Positions 21,260-30,249 of a DNA stretch of 64,000 nt are shown one piece after another. The notes beneath the pieces are model-generated. The model searched no databases. It saw only the letters and a program-made list of their open reading frames with translations, and was not told where the DNA came from. Position numbers and translations under genes: made by a program. Numbering within the stretch: position 1 is the stretch's first letter; each line of letters opens with the position of its first letter. The DNA is from Flavobacteriaceae bacterium. GTDB taxonomy: Bacteria; Bacteroidota; Bacteroidia; Flavobacteriales; Flavobacteriaceae. The stretch lies in contig JAGKWW010000010.1 in the NCBI GenBank assembly GCA_021151665.1, positions 1 to 64,000 on the forward strand. Direction: 5' to 3'.

Positions 21260-22756
21260 ATGTCCATAAAATCATTTGCTGCTAAAATATTCGCTTCTAT
21301 CATCCATAAACAGACCCAAAAGTGGGCGCAGGATCCCGTGGCTGCGCAACAACGGATTTTTGCCTCACTACTAAAAGATGCTGCTAATACCGCATTCGGT
21401 CGGGATCACGGTTTTGCCCAAATCAGGAGCTTTGCCAATTTTGCTGCCCGGGTTCCGGTACGCGATTACGAAGAGTTACGGCCTTACATAGACCGGGTTG
21501 TGGCGGGGGAAGAAAATGTGCTGTGGCCGGGCAAACCGGTCTATTTTGCCAAAACCTCAGGGACAACCTCGGGGGCTAAATATATCCCGCTGACCAAAGA
21601 GTCAATGCCCTACCACATAAAGGCGGCACGCAATGCTATCCTTTCCTATATCCACGAAACCGGTAATTCAAAATTTATAGACGGAAAGATGATCTTTCTC
21701 CAGGGGAGTCCGGAGCTGCACGAAAAGAACGGCATCAAACTCGGCAGGCTGTCGGGCATTGTGGCGCATTATGTGCCTGCCTACCTGCAGCGCAACCGTA
21801 TGCCCAACTGGGAAACAAATTGCATCGATGACTGGGAAACCAAGGTGGATGCCATTGTAGATGAAACGTATCAGGAAGATATGCGCGTTATATCCGGCAT
21901 ACCCTCCTGGGTGCAGATGTATTTTGAAAAGCTGCAGCAGAAGGAGGGGCGAAAGGTAGGGGAGATCTTTTCTAACTTTAACCTGTTCATTTACGGCGGG
22001 GTGAACTACGAGCCGTACCGGGCGAAATTTGAAAACCTGATAGGGCGGAAGGTTGACAGCATCGAACTCTTCCCCGCCTCAGAGGGCTTCTTTGCCTACC
22101 AGGATTCTCAGACGGAGAAAGGCATGTTGCTGTTGCTCGACGCCGGCATATTTTACGAATTCATAAAAGCAGACGAATTCTTTACCGAAAATCCGCGGCG
22201 CTACACAATAGGCGAGGTGCAGACAGGCATCAATTACGCTTTAATCATTTCTACGAATGCAGGGTTATGGGGTTATAATATTGGCGACACCGTACAATTT
22301 ACCAGTACAAAACCATATCGTGTAATCGTAAGCGGCAGGATAAAGCATTATATCTCGGCTTTCGGCGAGCACGTTATTGCCAGTGAGGTAGAAACCGCTT
22401 TGAAGGAAGCTATGGAGGGCACCAATACAAGCGTTAACGAATTTACCGTAGCCCCGCAAATCAATCCCGCACAGGGGCTGCCTTATCATGAATGGCTGAT
22501 AGAATTTGAGCGCGAACCCGACGACCTCACGGATTTTGCACGAAAACTGGACAGTGCTATGCGCAAGCAGAATATTTATTATGATGACCTTATCGTGGGG
22601 AATGTGCTGCAACCTGCCGTGATAACACCTGTAGAAAACGGAGCTTTTCGCGGGTATATGAAATCTGTAGGCAGGCTGGGTGGGCAAAATAAGCTTCCGC
22701 GGCTTAGCAACGACCGGAATATTGCCGACAGCCTGCATCTTAAACAGCAAGGCTGA
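21260..22756 (+). CDS. GH3-family acyl-adenylating protein
   Basis: A 498-residue protein of the GH3 auxin-responsive family, part of the adenylate-forming superfamily. Plant members conjugate amino acids to plant hormones; bacterial members have unknown substrates. The ATP-binding P-loop-like AKTSGTTSGAKYIPLTKES lies at about 95-113. A YGGVNYEP segment and the ELFPASEGFFAYQ segment correspond to later adenylation motifs. The start at 21260 is preferred; the longer reading to 21206 overlaps the SdpI gene. It ends before a promoter that begins the next unit. Confidence 0.88.
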   Translation: MSIKSFAAKIFASIIHKQTQKWAQDPVAAQQRIFASLLKDAANTAFGRDHGFAQIRSFANFAARVPVRDYEELRPYIDRVVAGEENVLWPGKPVYFAKTSGTTSGAKYIPLTKESMPYHIKAARNAILSYIHETGNSKFIDGKMIFLQGSPELHEKNGIKLGRLSGIVAHYVPAYLQRNRMPNWETNCIDDWETKVDAIVDETYQEDMRVISGIPSWVQMYFEKLQQKEGRKVGEIFSNFNLFIYGGVNYEPYRAKFENLIGRKVDSIELFPASEGFFAYQDSQTEKGMLLLLDAGIFYEFIKADEFFTENPRRYTIGEVQTGINYALIISTNAGLWGYNIGDTVQFTSTKPYRVIVSGRIKHYISAFGEHVIASEVETALKEAMEGTNTSVNEFTVAPQINPAQGLPYHEWLIEFEREPDDLTDFARKLDSAMRKQNIYYDDLIVGNVLQPAVITPVENGAFRGYMKSVGRLGGQNKLPRLSNDRNIADSLHLKQQG

Positions 22757-22800
22757 CCCTAAGCGGAACGTTATAAATTATCAATAAAAAAATAAAACCC

Positions 22801-22808
22801 TACATTTG
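22801..22808 (+). promoter_or_regulatory. -7 promoter element opening the surface-glycan operon
   Basis: TACATTTG is an exact TAnnTTTG match, 17 bases before the start at 22826. It marks the probable beginning of a long plus-strand transcript running to about 34.8 kb. The -33 TTG is not obvious. Confidence 0.6.
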
Positions 22809-22825
22809 CCAAAAAACTACCAATA

Positions 22826-24511
22826 ATGCAAGCAATAAAGAACATATCACGCACAAGGGCGCAGGAATCATCTGCCGCTGTAGAGCGTTTGTATATTACT
22901 ATGCGCCACCTCTTCAACCGCGGTTTTTATAAGCCGATGGGTGTATCGGGCGAAACGCTGCGCGAAGCATTGCTGCAGCTCCGCCCCGAAATCTACGGTT
23001 CTATAGCCGAAGAAAAGGTGGAGCTCAACGGACTGTTGTATGTAATAGAACGCCTCCCTATAGGGATAGAAGAATGCCGCTTTATCAACCTGACTTCTGA
23101 TGAGGGGTACTCAAAATCCCATTTCCAGGCCATTGTGCCGCCAAAACGCCGCCGCAACTGCTACCGGATAGACGAGGAGCAGATGAACGTTGAAATTACG
23201 CGCGGCCGTTCGGATATTTACGACATCCTTACCCACCTTACGTTTATATTTATCGAATCTCACAAGATAAAGAACAGGGTACTCATAGATGATAATGGCG
23301 AGATAACCCGCGACTGGCTTAAGCTGGAGCAGGCGGTTCAGCAGGGTAAAAAGCTGACCCAGATTGAGCGCGAAAAGGCTATATCGCACGTGAGCAATGT
23401 ACTGGGGCGCACCTTTGCAGAGGTACTTGATATTTATGACGCCTTTGGCAATGCTGCGGCACCCGACAGGTTTCTTCATGTTATTTACTGGCTGGGCAAG
23501 CTTGCCATAGAGGAAGCTATGGGCGGCGCCAAGCGCACCATCACATTCAGCCCGATACTGCGCGAAAGGCTGGGACACCATATCCATGGCGAGATATGGG
23601 CCAATAATATCAAAACGGTACTCAGGCAAAACGGCCTGCTGGAGCGGCCTATACATATCATCAGCGCCAATATGCACAGCGTGATGAATTCTATTTTTGC
23701 CACACCAATGCTCAGGGCAAAATATAAGGACAAAGACGATTTCGTAATATATGAAGAGCTCAGCAAGCCCGGCAATGCAGACCTGCGAAAAAAAGTTGAG
23801 GATTATGCCCTTAAAAGCGGCATGATATCCATGCCGGATACTTCAGGTACCAATATTGACGTACAGGTATTTGATACGGCGCAGTTCGACTTCTCTAAAA
23901 CTGCATTCCCTCAGGCAAAACCAGGTGAAAAAGCGCCGGTTATTGTGGTAATGGACTATGCTTTTGGGGAGCAGGCTTACGAAACAATAGATGAGCTCCT
24001 AAAACCTTTTAAAGAAGGTAAAGAACGCACACTGCTTAATGTGGAATCTGTTTCTATCATGGGCAAGGCGGGTATTCTTGAGGGCAACAAAGGGGACATC
24101 ATGATCCCTTCGGCACACATCAATGAAGGTACGGGCGATAATTACCCGTTTGAGAATAAGCTTACTGCAGAGATGTTTGAAGGCCAGGGCATACCGGTTT
24201 ACAGCGGGCCTATGGTTACGGTGCTGGGCACGTCGCTTCAGAACAAAGACCTGCTGAAGTTCTTCAATGAGTCTACCTGGGGTGTTATCGGCCTCGAAAT
24301 GGAAGGCGCTTATTATCAAAAGGCTATACAGAGCGCCTCGAGAATCAGGAAGAGTATCAATCCGGATGTGATAGTGCGCTATGCTTATTATGCTTCGGAT
24401 AACCCTTTAGAAACGGGCAGCACTCTTGCTTCGGGCGGCCTTGGCACCACCGGTGTAAAGCCAACCTATCTTATTACAATAAAAATTCTGGAACAAATAT
24501 TTAACCTATAA
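22826..24511 (+). CDS. DUF6909-like protein with nucleoside-phosphorylase-type C-terminus
   Basis: A 561-residue cytoplasmic protein that I place, with reservations, in the DUF6909 group found in Bacteroidota. The N-terminal half is helical and Arg-rich, with no family I can name. The C-terminal half (about 365-561) resembles the nucleoside phosphorylase/nucleosidase superfamily: VIVVMDYAFG, a VESVSIMGKAGIL stretch, and GLEMEGAYYQKAI near 483-495, which matches the purine-site signature with its Met-Glu pair. It may cleave a nucleoside or nucleotide. It is followed 4 bases later by the Wzz-like gene. Confidence 0.7.
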   Translation: MQAIKNISRTRAQESSAAVERLYITMRHLFNRGFYKPMGVSGETLREALLQLRPEIYGSIAEEKVELNGLLYVIERLPIGIEECRFINLTSDEGYSKSHFQAIVPPKRRRNCYRIDEEQMNVEITRGRSDIYDILTHLTFIFIESHKIKNRVLIDDNGEITRDWLKLEQAVQQGKKLTQIEREKAISHVSNVLGRTFAEVLDIYDAFGNAAAPDRFLHVIYWLGKLAIEEAMGGAKRTITFSPILRERLGHHIHGEIWANNIKTVLRQNGLLERPIHIISANMHSVMNSIFATPMLRAKYKDKDDFVIYEELSKPGNADLRKKVEDYALKSGMISMPDTSGTNIDVQVFDTAQFDFSKTAFPQAKPGEKAPVIVVMDYAFGEQAYETIDELLKPFKEGKERTLLNVESVSIMGKAGILEGNKGDIMIPSAHINEGTGDNYPFENKLTAEMFEGQGIPVYSGPMVTVLGTSLQNKDLLKFFNESTWGVIGLEMEGAYYQKAIQSASRIRKSINPDVIVRYAYYASDNPLETGSTLASGGLGTTGVKPTYLITIKILEQIFNL

Positions 24512-24515
24512 TGCT

Positions 24516-25475
24516 ATGTCCAACTCTGCAAGCCACAATGATGATCTCCGTGAATTAGACTTCGGGAACGTATCGGGGCCTTTCAAAAATTTTTCAAAGG
24601 GAATTAATAATCTCTTTGCCAGGACCCTTCGGTTTCTGAAAAGGAATATCTGGGCGGTGGCCGTTATAATAATTGCAGGGGCTGCCTTTGGGTTATTCCT
24701 AGATGGTAAGAAGCGTTATGATAACAGCATTATAGTATTGCCCAACTTTGGGAGCGTAGATTACCTGTACGGTAAGATAGATCTTTTAAACTCCAAAATA
24801 AGCGAAGGCGACACAGCATTTATAAAACAATTGGGCATTAAAAACCCTAAAGCCGTGCTTTCTGTTAAAATTGCACCTATTGTGGATGTTTATGATTTTG
24901 TAAACCAGAGAGAAAGCAATTTTGAGATGGTTAAGATCATGTCTGAAGACGGTGCGGTGTCAAAAGCACTTGAGGACCGGGTTACCAGTAAAAACTATCC
25001 GAAACACCAGATTACGTTTGTAACCAAAAAAAGTATCAGCCGGAAAGATTTTGTTGACCCCTTAATGGCCTATCTTAATAACAGCGAGTATTTTCAGCAG
25101 ATGAAAAATGAGCACCTGAAAAACCTTGATATTAAAATGAAGGCGAATGATTCTATTATCAGGCAGATAGACGGAATCTTTAAAGGTTTCAGCAGCAACA
25201 GGGGCGATGGTAAGCTGATGTTCTACAACGAAGATACACAACTGAACGAACTGATAAAAAGCAAAGACCAGCTCATTTCGGAACAGGGAGGATTACGGAT
25301 AAACAGGGTGAATTTTTCTGATATTATCAAAGAAAGCAGTGTGGTCCTGAACCAGGAAAAAACAGGAGGTGCACACGGGCTGATGGTAATTATAATGCCA
25401 ATTATGCTCTTGTTGTTTTTTGGTTTTGCTGTAGTATTTTTTAAACTTGCCGCCAGGGCACTTAAACAAAATTAG
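24516..25475 (+). CDS. Wzz-like polysaccharide chain-length protein
   Basis: A 319-residue inner-membrane protein with one helix near the N-terminus (about 46-64) and one near the C-terminus (about 288-311), enclosing a periplasmic domain. This is the topology of Wzz/polysaccharide co-polymerases, which set glycan chain length. No C-terminal tyrosine kinase domain is present, so it is the O-antigen-type rather than the Wzc type. Sequence similarity to known Wzz proteins is weak; topology and locus drive the call. It starts the glycan genes proper, just before rfbB. Confidence 0.7.
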   Translation: MSNSASHNDDLRELDFGNVSGPFKNFSKGINNLFARTLRFLKRNIWAVAVIIIAGAAFGLFLDGKKRYDNSIIVLPNFGSVDYLYGKIDLLNSKISEGDTAFIKQLGIKNPKAVLSVKIAPIVDVYDFVNQRESNFEMVKIMSEDGAVSKALEDRVTSKNYPKHQITFVTKKSISRKDFVDPLMAYLNNSEYFQQMKNEHLKNLDIKMKANDSIIRQIDGIFKGFSSNRGDGKLMFYNEDTQLNELIKSKDQLISEQGGLRINRVNFSDIIKESSVVLNQEKTGGAHGLMVIIMPIMLLLFFGFAVVFFKLAARALKQN

Positions 25476-25477
25476 AA

Positions 25478-26491
25478 ATGCAATCTATCTTAGTTACAGG
25501 CGGAGCCGGCTTTATTGGCTCTAATTTTTTAGAATATATTGTTGAAAAAGAGCCGGGTACACAGTACGTTAATCTTGATGTGCTTACATATGCTGGAGAT
25601 ACTGCCAACCTTTCGGCTGTTGCAGGTGCAAAAAATTATGTTTTTGAAAAGGGCGATATATGCGACCGTGAGTTTGTAGAAAGCCTTTTTGCTAAATACG
25701 ATTTTCGCGGGGTCATTCACTTTGCCGCAGAGTCGCACGTAGATAATTCTATTACCGGCCCCGAAGCTTTTGTAAGGACCAATGTAATGGGCACCTTTAC
25801 GTTGCTGGATGTTGCCAGGAAACACTGGATGAACGGCCCCGGGAGTTATAAAGAAGGGTACGGCGATTGCAGGTTCCACCATATATCTACCGATGAGGTT
25901 TATGGCACCCTGGGTGCCGAAGGGCTCTTTACAGAAGAAACCCCTTATGCCCCAAACAGCCCATACAGTGCATCAAAAGCTTCTTCTGATATGATTGTAA
26001 GAAGCTACTTTCACACCTATGGGATGAATGTGGTTACGACGAACTGTTCTAATAATTACGGGCCGAAGCAGCATATTGAGAAACTGATACCTACCATTAT
26101 AAGAAAAGCAATAGCCGGCGAACCCATCCCTATTTACGGAAAGGGCGACAACGTGCGCGACTGGCTGTATGTACTGGATCACTGCAAAGGGATAGCATTG
26201 GTGTATGATAACGGAAGAGCGGGTGAAACCTACAACATCGGCGGCAGAAACGAACGTAACAATTTATATATTGCCAATACAATATGCAGCCTTCTCGACA
26301 CGATGCAGCCAAAGCCCTCGGGCAGCTACTCGTCACAGATAACTTTTGTGCAGGACAGGCCGGGACACGATATGCGCTACGCTATAGACGCTGCAAAAAT
26401 TGAGGAGGAACTTGGATGGAAGGCCGATGAGAATTTTGAAACCGGGATCGTTAAGACGATAGAGTGGTACCTAAATAAATTACAACGCTAA
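25478..26491 (+). CDS. rfbB: dTDP-glucose 4,6-dehydratase
   Basis: An NAD-dependent extended SDR that converts dTDP-glucose to dTDP-4-keto-6-deoxyglucose, the branch point for dTDP-rhamnose and dTDP-4-amino sugars. The 337 residues show [10 protein letters not shown] (8-17), STDEVYG with the catalytic Thr-Asp-Glu, and the YSASKA active-site Tyr-Lys pair. Its stop overlaps the rfbA start by one base. It feeds both rfbC/rfbD and the WecE-like aminotransferase at 31835. Confidence 0.96.
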   Translation: MQSILVTGGAGFIGSNFLEYIVEKEPGTQYVNLDVLTYAGDTANLSAVAGAKNYVFEKGDICDREFVESLFAKYDFRGVIHFAAESHVDNSITGPEAFVRTNVMGTFTLLDVARKHWMNGPGSYKEGYGDCRFHHISTDEVYGTLGAEGLFTEETPYAPNSPYSASKASSDMIVRSYFHTYGMNVVTTNCSNNYGPKQHIEKLIPTIIRKAIAGEPIPIYGKGDNVRDWLYVLDHCKGIALVYDNGRAGETYNIGGRNERNNLYIANTICSLLDTMQPKPSGSYSSQITFVQDRPGHDMRYAIDAAKIEEELGWKADENFETGIVKTIEWYLNKLQR

Positions 26492-27351
26492 TGAAAGGAA
26501 TAATACTTGCGGGGGGATCGGGCACAAGGCTGCACCCACTTACACTTGCGGTAAGCAAACAGCTTATGCCGATATACGATAAGCCGATGATCTATTATCC
26601 GTTGTCTACACTCCTTTTGTCGGGCATCAGGGATATACTCATTATATCCACGCCCCATGACCTGCCCCTGTTCCGCCAGCTGCTTGGCGACGGATCGGCA
26701 ATTGGGTGTAATTTCAGCTATGCAGTACAGGAACAGCCAAACGGGCTGGCCGAAGCGTTTATTATCGGCGCTGATTTTATTGGGAACGACAAAGTGGCAC
26801 TTATCCTGGGCGACAATATTTTTTACGGTACCGGGCTTTCCGATTTGCTTCAATCCAATAACAATCCAAGCGGAGGGATTATTTATGCGTACCATGTTCA
26901 TGACCCCGAGCGTTATGGCGTTGTAGAATTTGATACCGACGGAACTGTACTTTCTATAGAAGAAAAGCCGGAACATCCAAAATCGAACTATGCGGTACCC
27001 GGCATTTACTTTTATGATAATGAAGTAGTTTCTATTGCGGCCGGTATCAAGCCGAGCCATAGGGGAGAACTCGAAATAACCGATGTAAATAAGGAATACC
27101 TTAATCGGGGTAACCTGAAAGTCAGTATTATGGACCGGGGTACAGCCTGGCTCGATACCGGAACTTTCAATTCATTAATGCAGGCGGGCCAGTTCGTGCA
27201 GGTTATCGAAGAGCGCCAGGGCCTTAAGATAGGTTCTATAGAAGAGGCTGCCTATACGATGGGATTTATAGACAAAGAACAACTTATAAAACTTGCCACT
27301 CCGCTTTTAAAGAGCGGGTACGGCAAATATTTGCTTAGCATTACCGACTGA
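26491..27351 (+). CDS. rfbA: Glucose-1-phosphate thymidylyltransferase
   Basis: Makes dTDP-glucose from dTTP and glucose 1-phosphate, the first step toward dTDP-deoxysugars. The 286-residue protein opens [16 protein letters not shown], the nucleotidyltransferase signature, with [16 protein letters not shown] next and the metal-binding GDN in [10 protein letters not shown]. Length and motifs are standard. It overlaps rfbB by one base and is 2 bases before rfbC, a tightly coupled operon. Confidence 0.97.
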   Translation: MKGIILAGGSGTRLHPLTLAVSKQLMPIYDKPMIYYPLSTLLLSGIRDILIISTPHDLPLFRQLLGDGSAIGCNFSYAVQEQPNGLAEAFIIGADFIGNDKVALILGDNIFYGTGLSDLLQSNNNPSGGIIYAYHVHDPERYGVVEFDTDGTVLSIEEKPEHPKSNYAVPGIYFYDNEVVSIAAGIKPSHRGELEITDVNKEYLNRGNLKVSIMDRGTAWLDTGTFNSLMQAGQFVQVIEERQGLKIGSIEEAAYTMGFIDKEQLIKLATPLLKSGYGKYLLSITD

Positions 27352-27353
27352 TC

Positions 27354-27905
27354 ATGACTATAACACAAACAGGCCTCGAAGGATGTGTAATTATAGAGCC
27401 CAACGTTATTTATGACGGGCGCGGTTATTTTATGGAGAGCTTTAATGAAAGCCGGTTTGCCGCCGCCACCGGGCAGCAGGTACATTTCGTACAGGATAAC
27501 CAGTCTTTCTCGGATCGTGGCGTTTTAAGAGGCCTGCATTACCAGACAGGCGACCACGCTCAGGCAAAGCTTGTGCGGGTATTACAAGGCACCGTACTGG
27601 ATGTAGCCGTAGATATCAGGCTCGGCTCAGCAACCTACGGGCAACATGTTGCGGTTATGCTCTCTGCAGAGAACCACAGGCAGCTTTTCGTGCCCCGCGG
27701 ATTTGCCCATGGCTTTGTTGTACTTAGTGAAACGGCCACGTTTTTTTACAAATGCGATAACTTTTACAATAAAGAGTCAGAGGGCGGGATAGCCTACAAC
27801 GACCCGGCGCTTTCAATTGACTGGCAAATTGATGACAATGCACTGGTTATATCAGACAAAGACAAGGTACAGCCTAAACTTGAAAATTCACGGCCTGTAT
27901 GGTAG
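27354..27905 (+). CDS. rfbC: dTDP-4-dehydrorhamnose 3,5-epimerase
   Basis: Cupin-fold epimerase that inverts C3 and C5 of dTDP-4-keto-6-deoxyglucose. The 183 residues include FVQDNQSFSDRGVLRGLHYQ with the catalytic His in RGLHYQ (about 61-66), and the later VPRGFAHGFVVLSE segment with the conserved Tyr region. It ends overlapping the rfbD start by 7 bases. Standard length and complete. Confidence 0.96.
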   Translation: MTITQTGLEGCVIIEPNVIYDGRGYFMESFNESRFAAATGQQVHFVQDNQSFSDRGVLRGLHYQTGDHAQAKLVRVLQGTVLDVAVDIRLGSATYGQHVAVMLSAENHRQLFVPRGFAHGFVVLSETATFFYKCDNFYNKESEGGIAYNDPALSIDWQIDDNALVISDKDKVQPKLENSRPVW

Positions 27906-28753
27906 TTGCAGTAACAGGCGCATCAGGACAGCTGGGGCAGGCACTCAGGTATGTAGCCGGGAAATTTCCGGGGCTGCAGCTTCATTTTGCCACATCGGCA
28001 GAAGCCGATATCACCAGCCCGGATTCATTGCACAGTTTCTTTGAAAGGGTTAAACCCGATGCGTGCATCAACGCCGCCGCCTATACAGCTGTAGATAAAG
28101 CCGAGAGCGAGCCCGAAATAGCCTACGCCATAAATGCGGCAGGTGCGGCAAACGTTGCACAAGCCTGCCATGATAAGGGCATCAGGCTTATACATATCTC
28201 TACCGATTTTGTATTTGACGGAACAAAAAACAGGCCTTATACCGAAGATGACGCGCCTAATCCCCAAAGCGTATACGGGCGCACAAAACTAAAGGGGGAA
28301 GATGAGGTGCGCAGGATATTGCCACAACATTATATTGTGAGGACTTCGTGGGTATATTCGCAATTTGGAAGTAACTTTATGAAAACCATGCTGCGGCTGG
28401 CCCGTGAGCGCGATACGATTAATGTTGTAAGTGACCAGCGGGGAACGCCCACCAACGCATGCGACCTTGCCGAAGCCCTGCTTTGCATTGTGCAAAGCGG
28501 TAAAGAGAACTATGGCACTTACCACTACAGCAACGAAGGTGAGTGTAGCTGGTATGACTTTGCACAGAAAATATTTGAAGTTTGCGGCGTACAGGTTCAG
28601 GTAAATCCTATTCCTACAGCGGCATACCCTACACCGGCCGTCAGGCCGGTATATAGTGTACTTGATAAAACATCTGTAAAAGAAGCGTTCAACATCAGGA
28701 TCAGGGACTGGGAAGAAGCCCTGTTATCGGCTGCAAGCGCTCTACAACAATAA
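27899..28753 (+). CDS. rfbD: dTDP-4-dehydrorhamnose reductase
   Basis: NADPH-dependent SDR that makes dTDP-L-rhamnose in the last step of the pathway. The 284-residue protein opens MVVAVTGASGQLGQAL, the dinucleotide motif, and has STDFVFDG plus the YGRTKLKGE catalytic Tyr-Lys pair. It completes rfbBACD. The DUF1972-type transferase at 40445 is a candidate user of the product. Confidence 0.95.
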   Translation: MVVAVTGASGQLGQALRYVAGKFPGLQLHFATSAEADITSPDSLHSFFERVKPDACINAAAYTAVDKAESEPEIAYAINAAGAANVAQACHDKGIRLIHISTDFVFDGTKNRPYTEDDAPNPQSVYGRTKLKGEDEVRRILPQHYIVRTSWVYSQFGSNFMKTMLRLARERDTINVVSDQRGTPTNACDLAEALLCIVQSGKENYGTYHYSNEGECSWYDFAQKIFEVCGVQVQVNPIPTAAYPTPAVRPVYSVLDKTSVKEAFNIRIRDWEEALLSAASALQQ

Positions 28754-28757
28754 GGAA

Positions 28758-29123
28758 ATGAACCCCTATCTTTATATCGCAGGCACTTTACTGTTTACCG
28801 TTTACGGGCAAATCATCCTGAAATGGAGATTGTCGCAAATGGGTGCGCTGCCTGCCGCCCTTAAAGACAAATTCATTTTTATGGCGGGCGCCCTTCTGGA
28901 TCCGTTTATCATATCCGGATTTGTATCTGCATTTCTGGCTTCCGTTTGCTGGATGGCCGCCATGACATCGTTCGAGCTTACCAAAGCCTATCCTTTTATG
29001 AGCCTGGCACCAGCCCTTGTATTTATTATCGGTGTTGGTTTTATGGGAGAAACCTTTACTTTCGGCAAAGTGGCGGGCCTTTTGCTTATTGCTGCCGGAA
29101 CCTATGTAACCGTTAAATTTTAA
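28758..29123 (+). CDS. Small four-helix EamA/SMR-type carrier (ArnE/F-like)
   Basis: A 121-residue membrane protein with four hydrophobic helices and the DMT/small multidrug resistance pattern (opening TLLFTVYGQIILKWRLSQMG, closing GKVAGLLLIAAGTYVTV). In the Arn lipid A pathway a pair of such proteins (ArnE/ArnF) is thought to move undecaprenyl-phosphate-sugar across the membrane. The GT2 and GT39 genes in this operon make that role attractive here, but only one copy is present, and a homodimer would be needed. Function is inferred from context. Confidence 0.72.
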   Translation: MNPYLYIAGTLLFTVYGQIILKWRLSQMGALPAALKDKFIFMAGALLDPFIISGFVSAFLASVCWMAAMTSFELTKAYPFMSLAPALVFIIGVGFMGETFTFGKVAGLLLIAAGTYVTVKF

Positions 29124-29124
29124 G

Positions 29125-30249
29125 ATGCAAAAGCTAGCCGTCATAGGAGCAAGTTACCTGCAGCTGCCGCTGATAAAAAAGGCGCGCGGGTTAGGTATCG
29201 AAACACATTGCTTTGCATGGGCCGATGGCGCGGTATGCCGTGACGAAGCCGACTATTTTTACCCTGTTTCTGTTCTGGACAAGGAAAGTATTTTAGAGCA
29301 TTGCCGGCAAATTGGGATAGATGGCATCACAACTATAGCAACAGATATAGCCGTTCCCACCATTAGTTATGTAGCGGCTGCCCTCGGCCTGCCGGCCAAT
29401 AGCGTGGAAACTGCCATGAAGGCAACCGATAAGGGCCTGATGAGACAGGCTTTTCTTGACTATGGATGCGCGGTTCCGAGGTTTGCAGTACTCGACAGTA
29501 CCGATACCTGCCGCCCGGACATGGCCTTTCCGGTTATTGTAAAGCCTTCAGACCGTTCCGGAAGCCGGGGCGTAGCGCGCGTTGACAAACCCGATCAGCT
29601 TGAAGCCGCCCTGAAGGTGGCCCTGGCAGAGTCGATAACCGGCAGGGCTGTAGTAGAGGAGTTTATAGAAGGAGCAGAGATAAGCATTGAAAGCATAAGT
29701 TTCAATGGCAACCATTATATCCTTGCTGTTACGGATAAAGTAACTACAGGCGCACCCCATTTTGTAGAGATCGCCCATCACCAGCCGGGAAGCCTGCCAT
29801 TAGTAATAAAACAGCGGTGTATTGCCGAAACCCTGAAAGCGCTTGATGCTCTTGGGATAAAGAATGGTGCGGGACACACAGAGATTAAGATCACCGCTGA
29901 CGGGCAACCTTATTTAATAGAAACCGGTGCGCGGATGGGTGGCGATTTTATCGGCTCACACCTGGTACCGCTTTCTACCGGCTATGACTTTTTAAAGAGT
30001 GTTATAGAAGTAGCCCTTGGGAAATTTACGATCCCGGATCTGCCCCTGCAACGCCATGCCGGCGTATATTTTCTTTCGAAAGAAACAGAGAGCCTGCTGT
30101 ACCTGTTTGAAAAAGAGCAGCCTTTTGAAGTGGAAAAGCAAAAAACCTCAGATGACCTTAAAGAGCTGACTAACAGCAATGATCGCTGCGGATACATGAT
30201 ATATTGCTCAGAATCGGAGATAGACCTGCTAAAAACACAGAAGCTATGA
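29125..30249 (+). CDS. ATP-grasp ligase in the amino-sugar module
   Basis: A 374-residue soluble enzyme. An N-terminal biotin-carboxylase-like domain (MQKLAVIGASYLQLPLI) precedes an ATP-grasp domain with PVIVKPSDRSGSRGV, VVEEFIEGAEISIES and the metal-binding ETGARMGGDF. ATP-grasp enzymes join a carboxylate to an amine or thiol through an acyl phosphate. Sitting between a DMT carrier and the Arn-like GT2, next to a sugar aminotransferase, it may attach an amino acid or other acid to a 4-amino sugar. That is inference. Its stop overlaps the GT2 start in an ATGA. Confidence 0.83.
   Translation: MQKLAVIGASYLQLPLIKKARGLGIETHCFAWADGAVCRDEADYFYPVSVLDKESILEHCRQIGIDGITTIATDIAVPTISYVAAALGLPANSVETAMKATDKGLMRQAFLDYGCAVPRFAVLDSTDTCRPDMAFPVIVKPSDRSGSRGVARVDKPDQLEAALKVALAESITGRAVVEEFIEGAEISIESISFNGNHYILAVTDKVTTGAPHFVEIAHHQPGSLPLVIKQRCIAETLKALDALGIKNGAGHTEIKITADGQPYLIETGARMGGDFIGSHLVPLSTGYDFLKSVIEVALGKFTIPDLPLQRHAGVYFLSKETESLLYLFEKEQPFEVEKQKTSDDLKELTNSNDRCGYMIYCSESEIDLLKTQKL

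Noticed and set aside
23111..23677. A 188-codon minus-strand frame opposite the DUF6909-like gene
   Set aside because: Antisense of a long conserved-looking protein; no start signal or family pattern.
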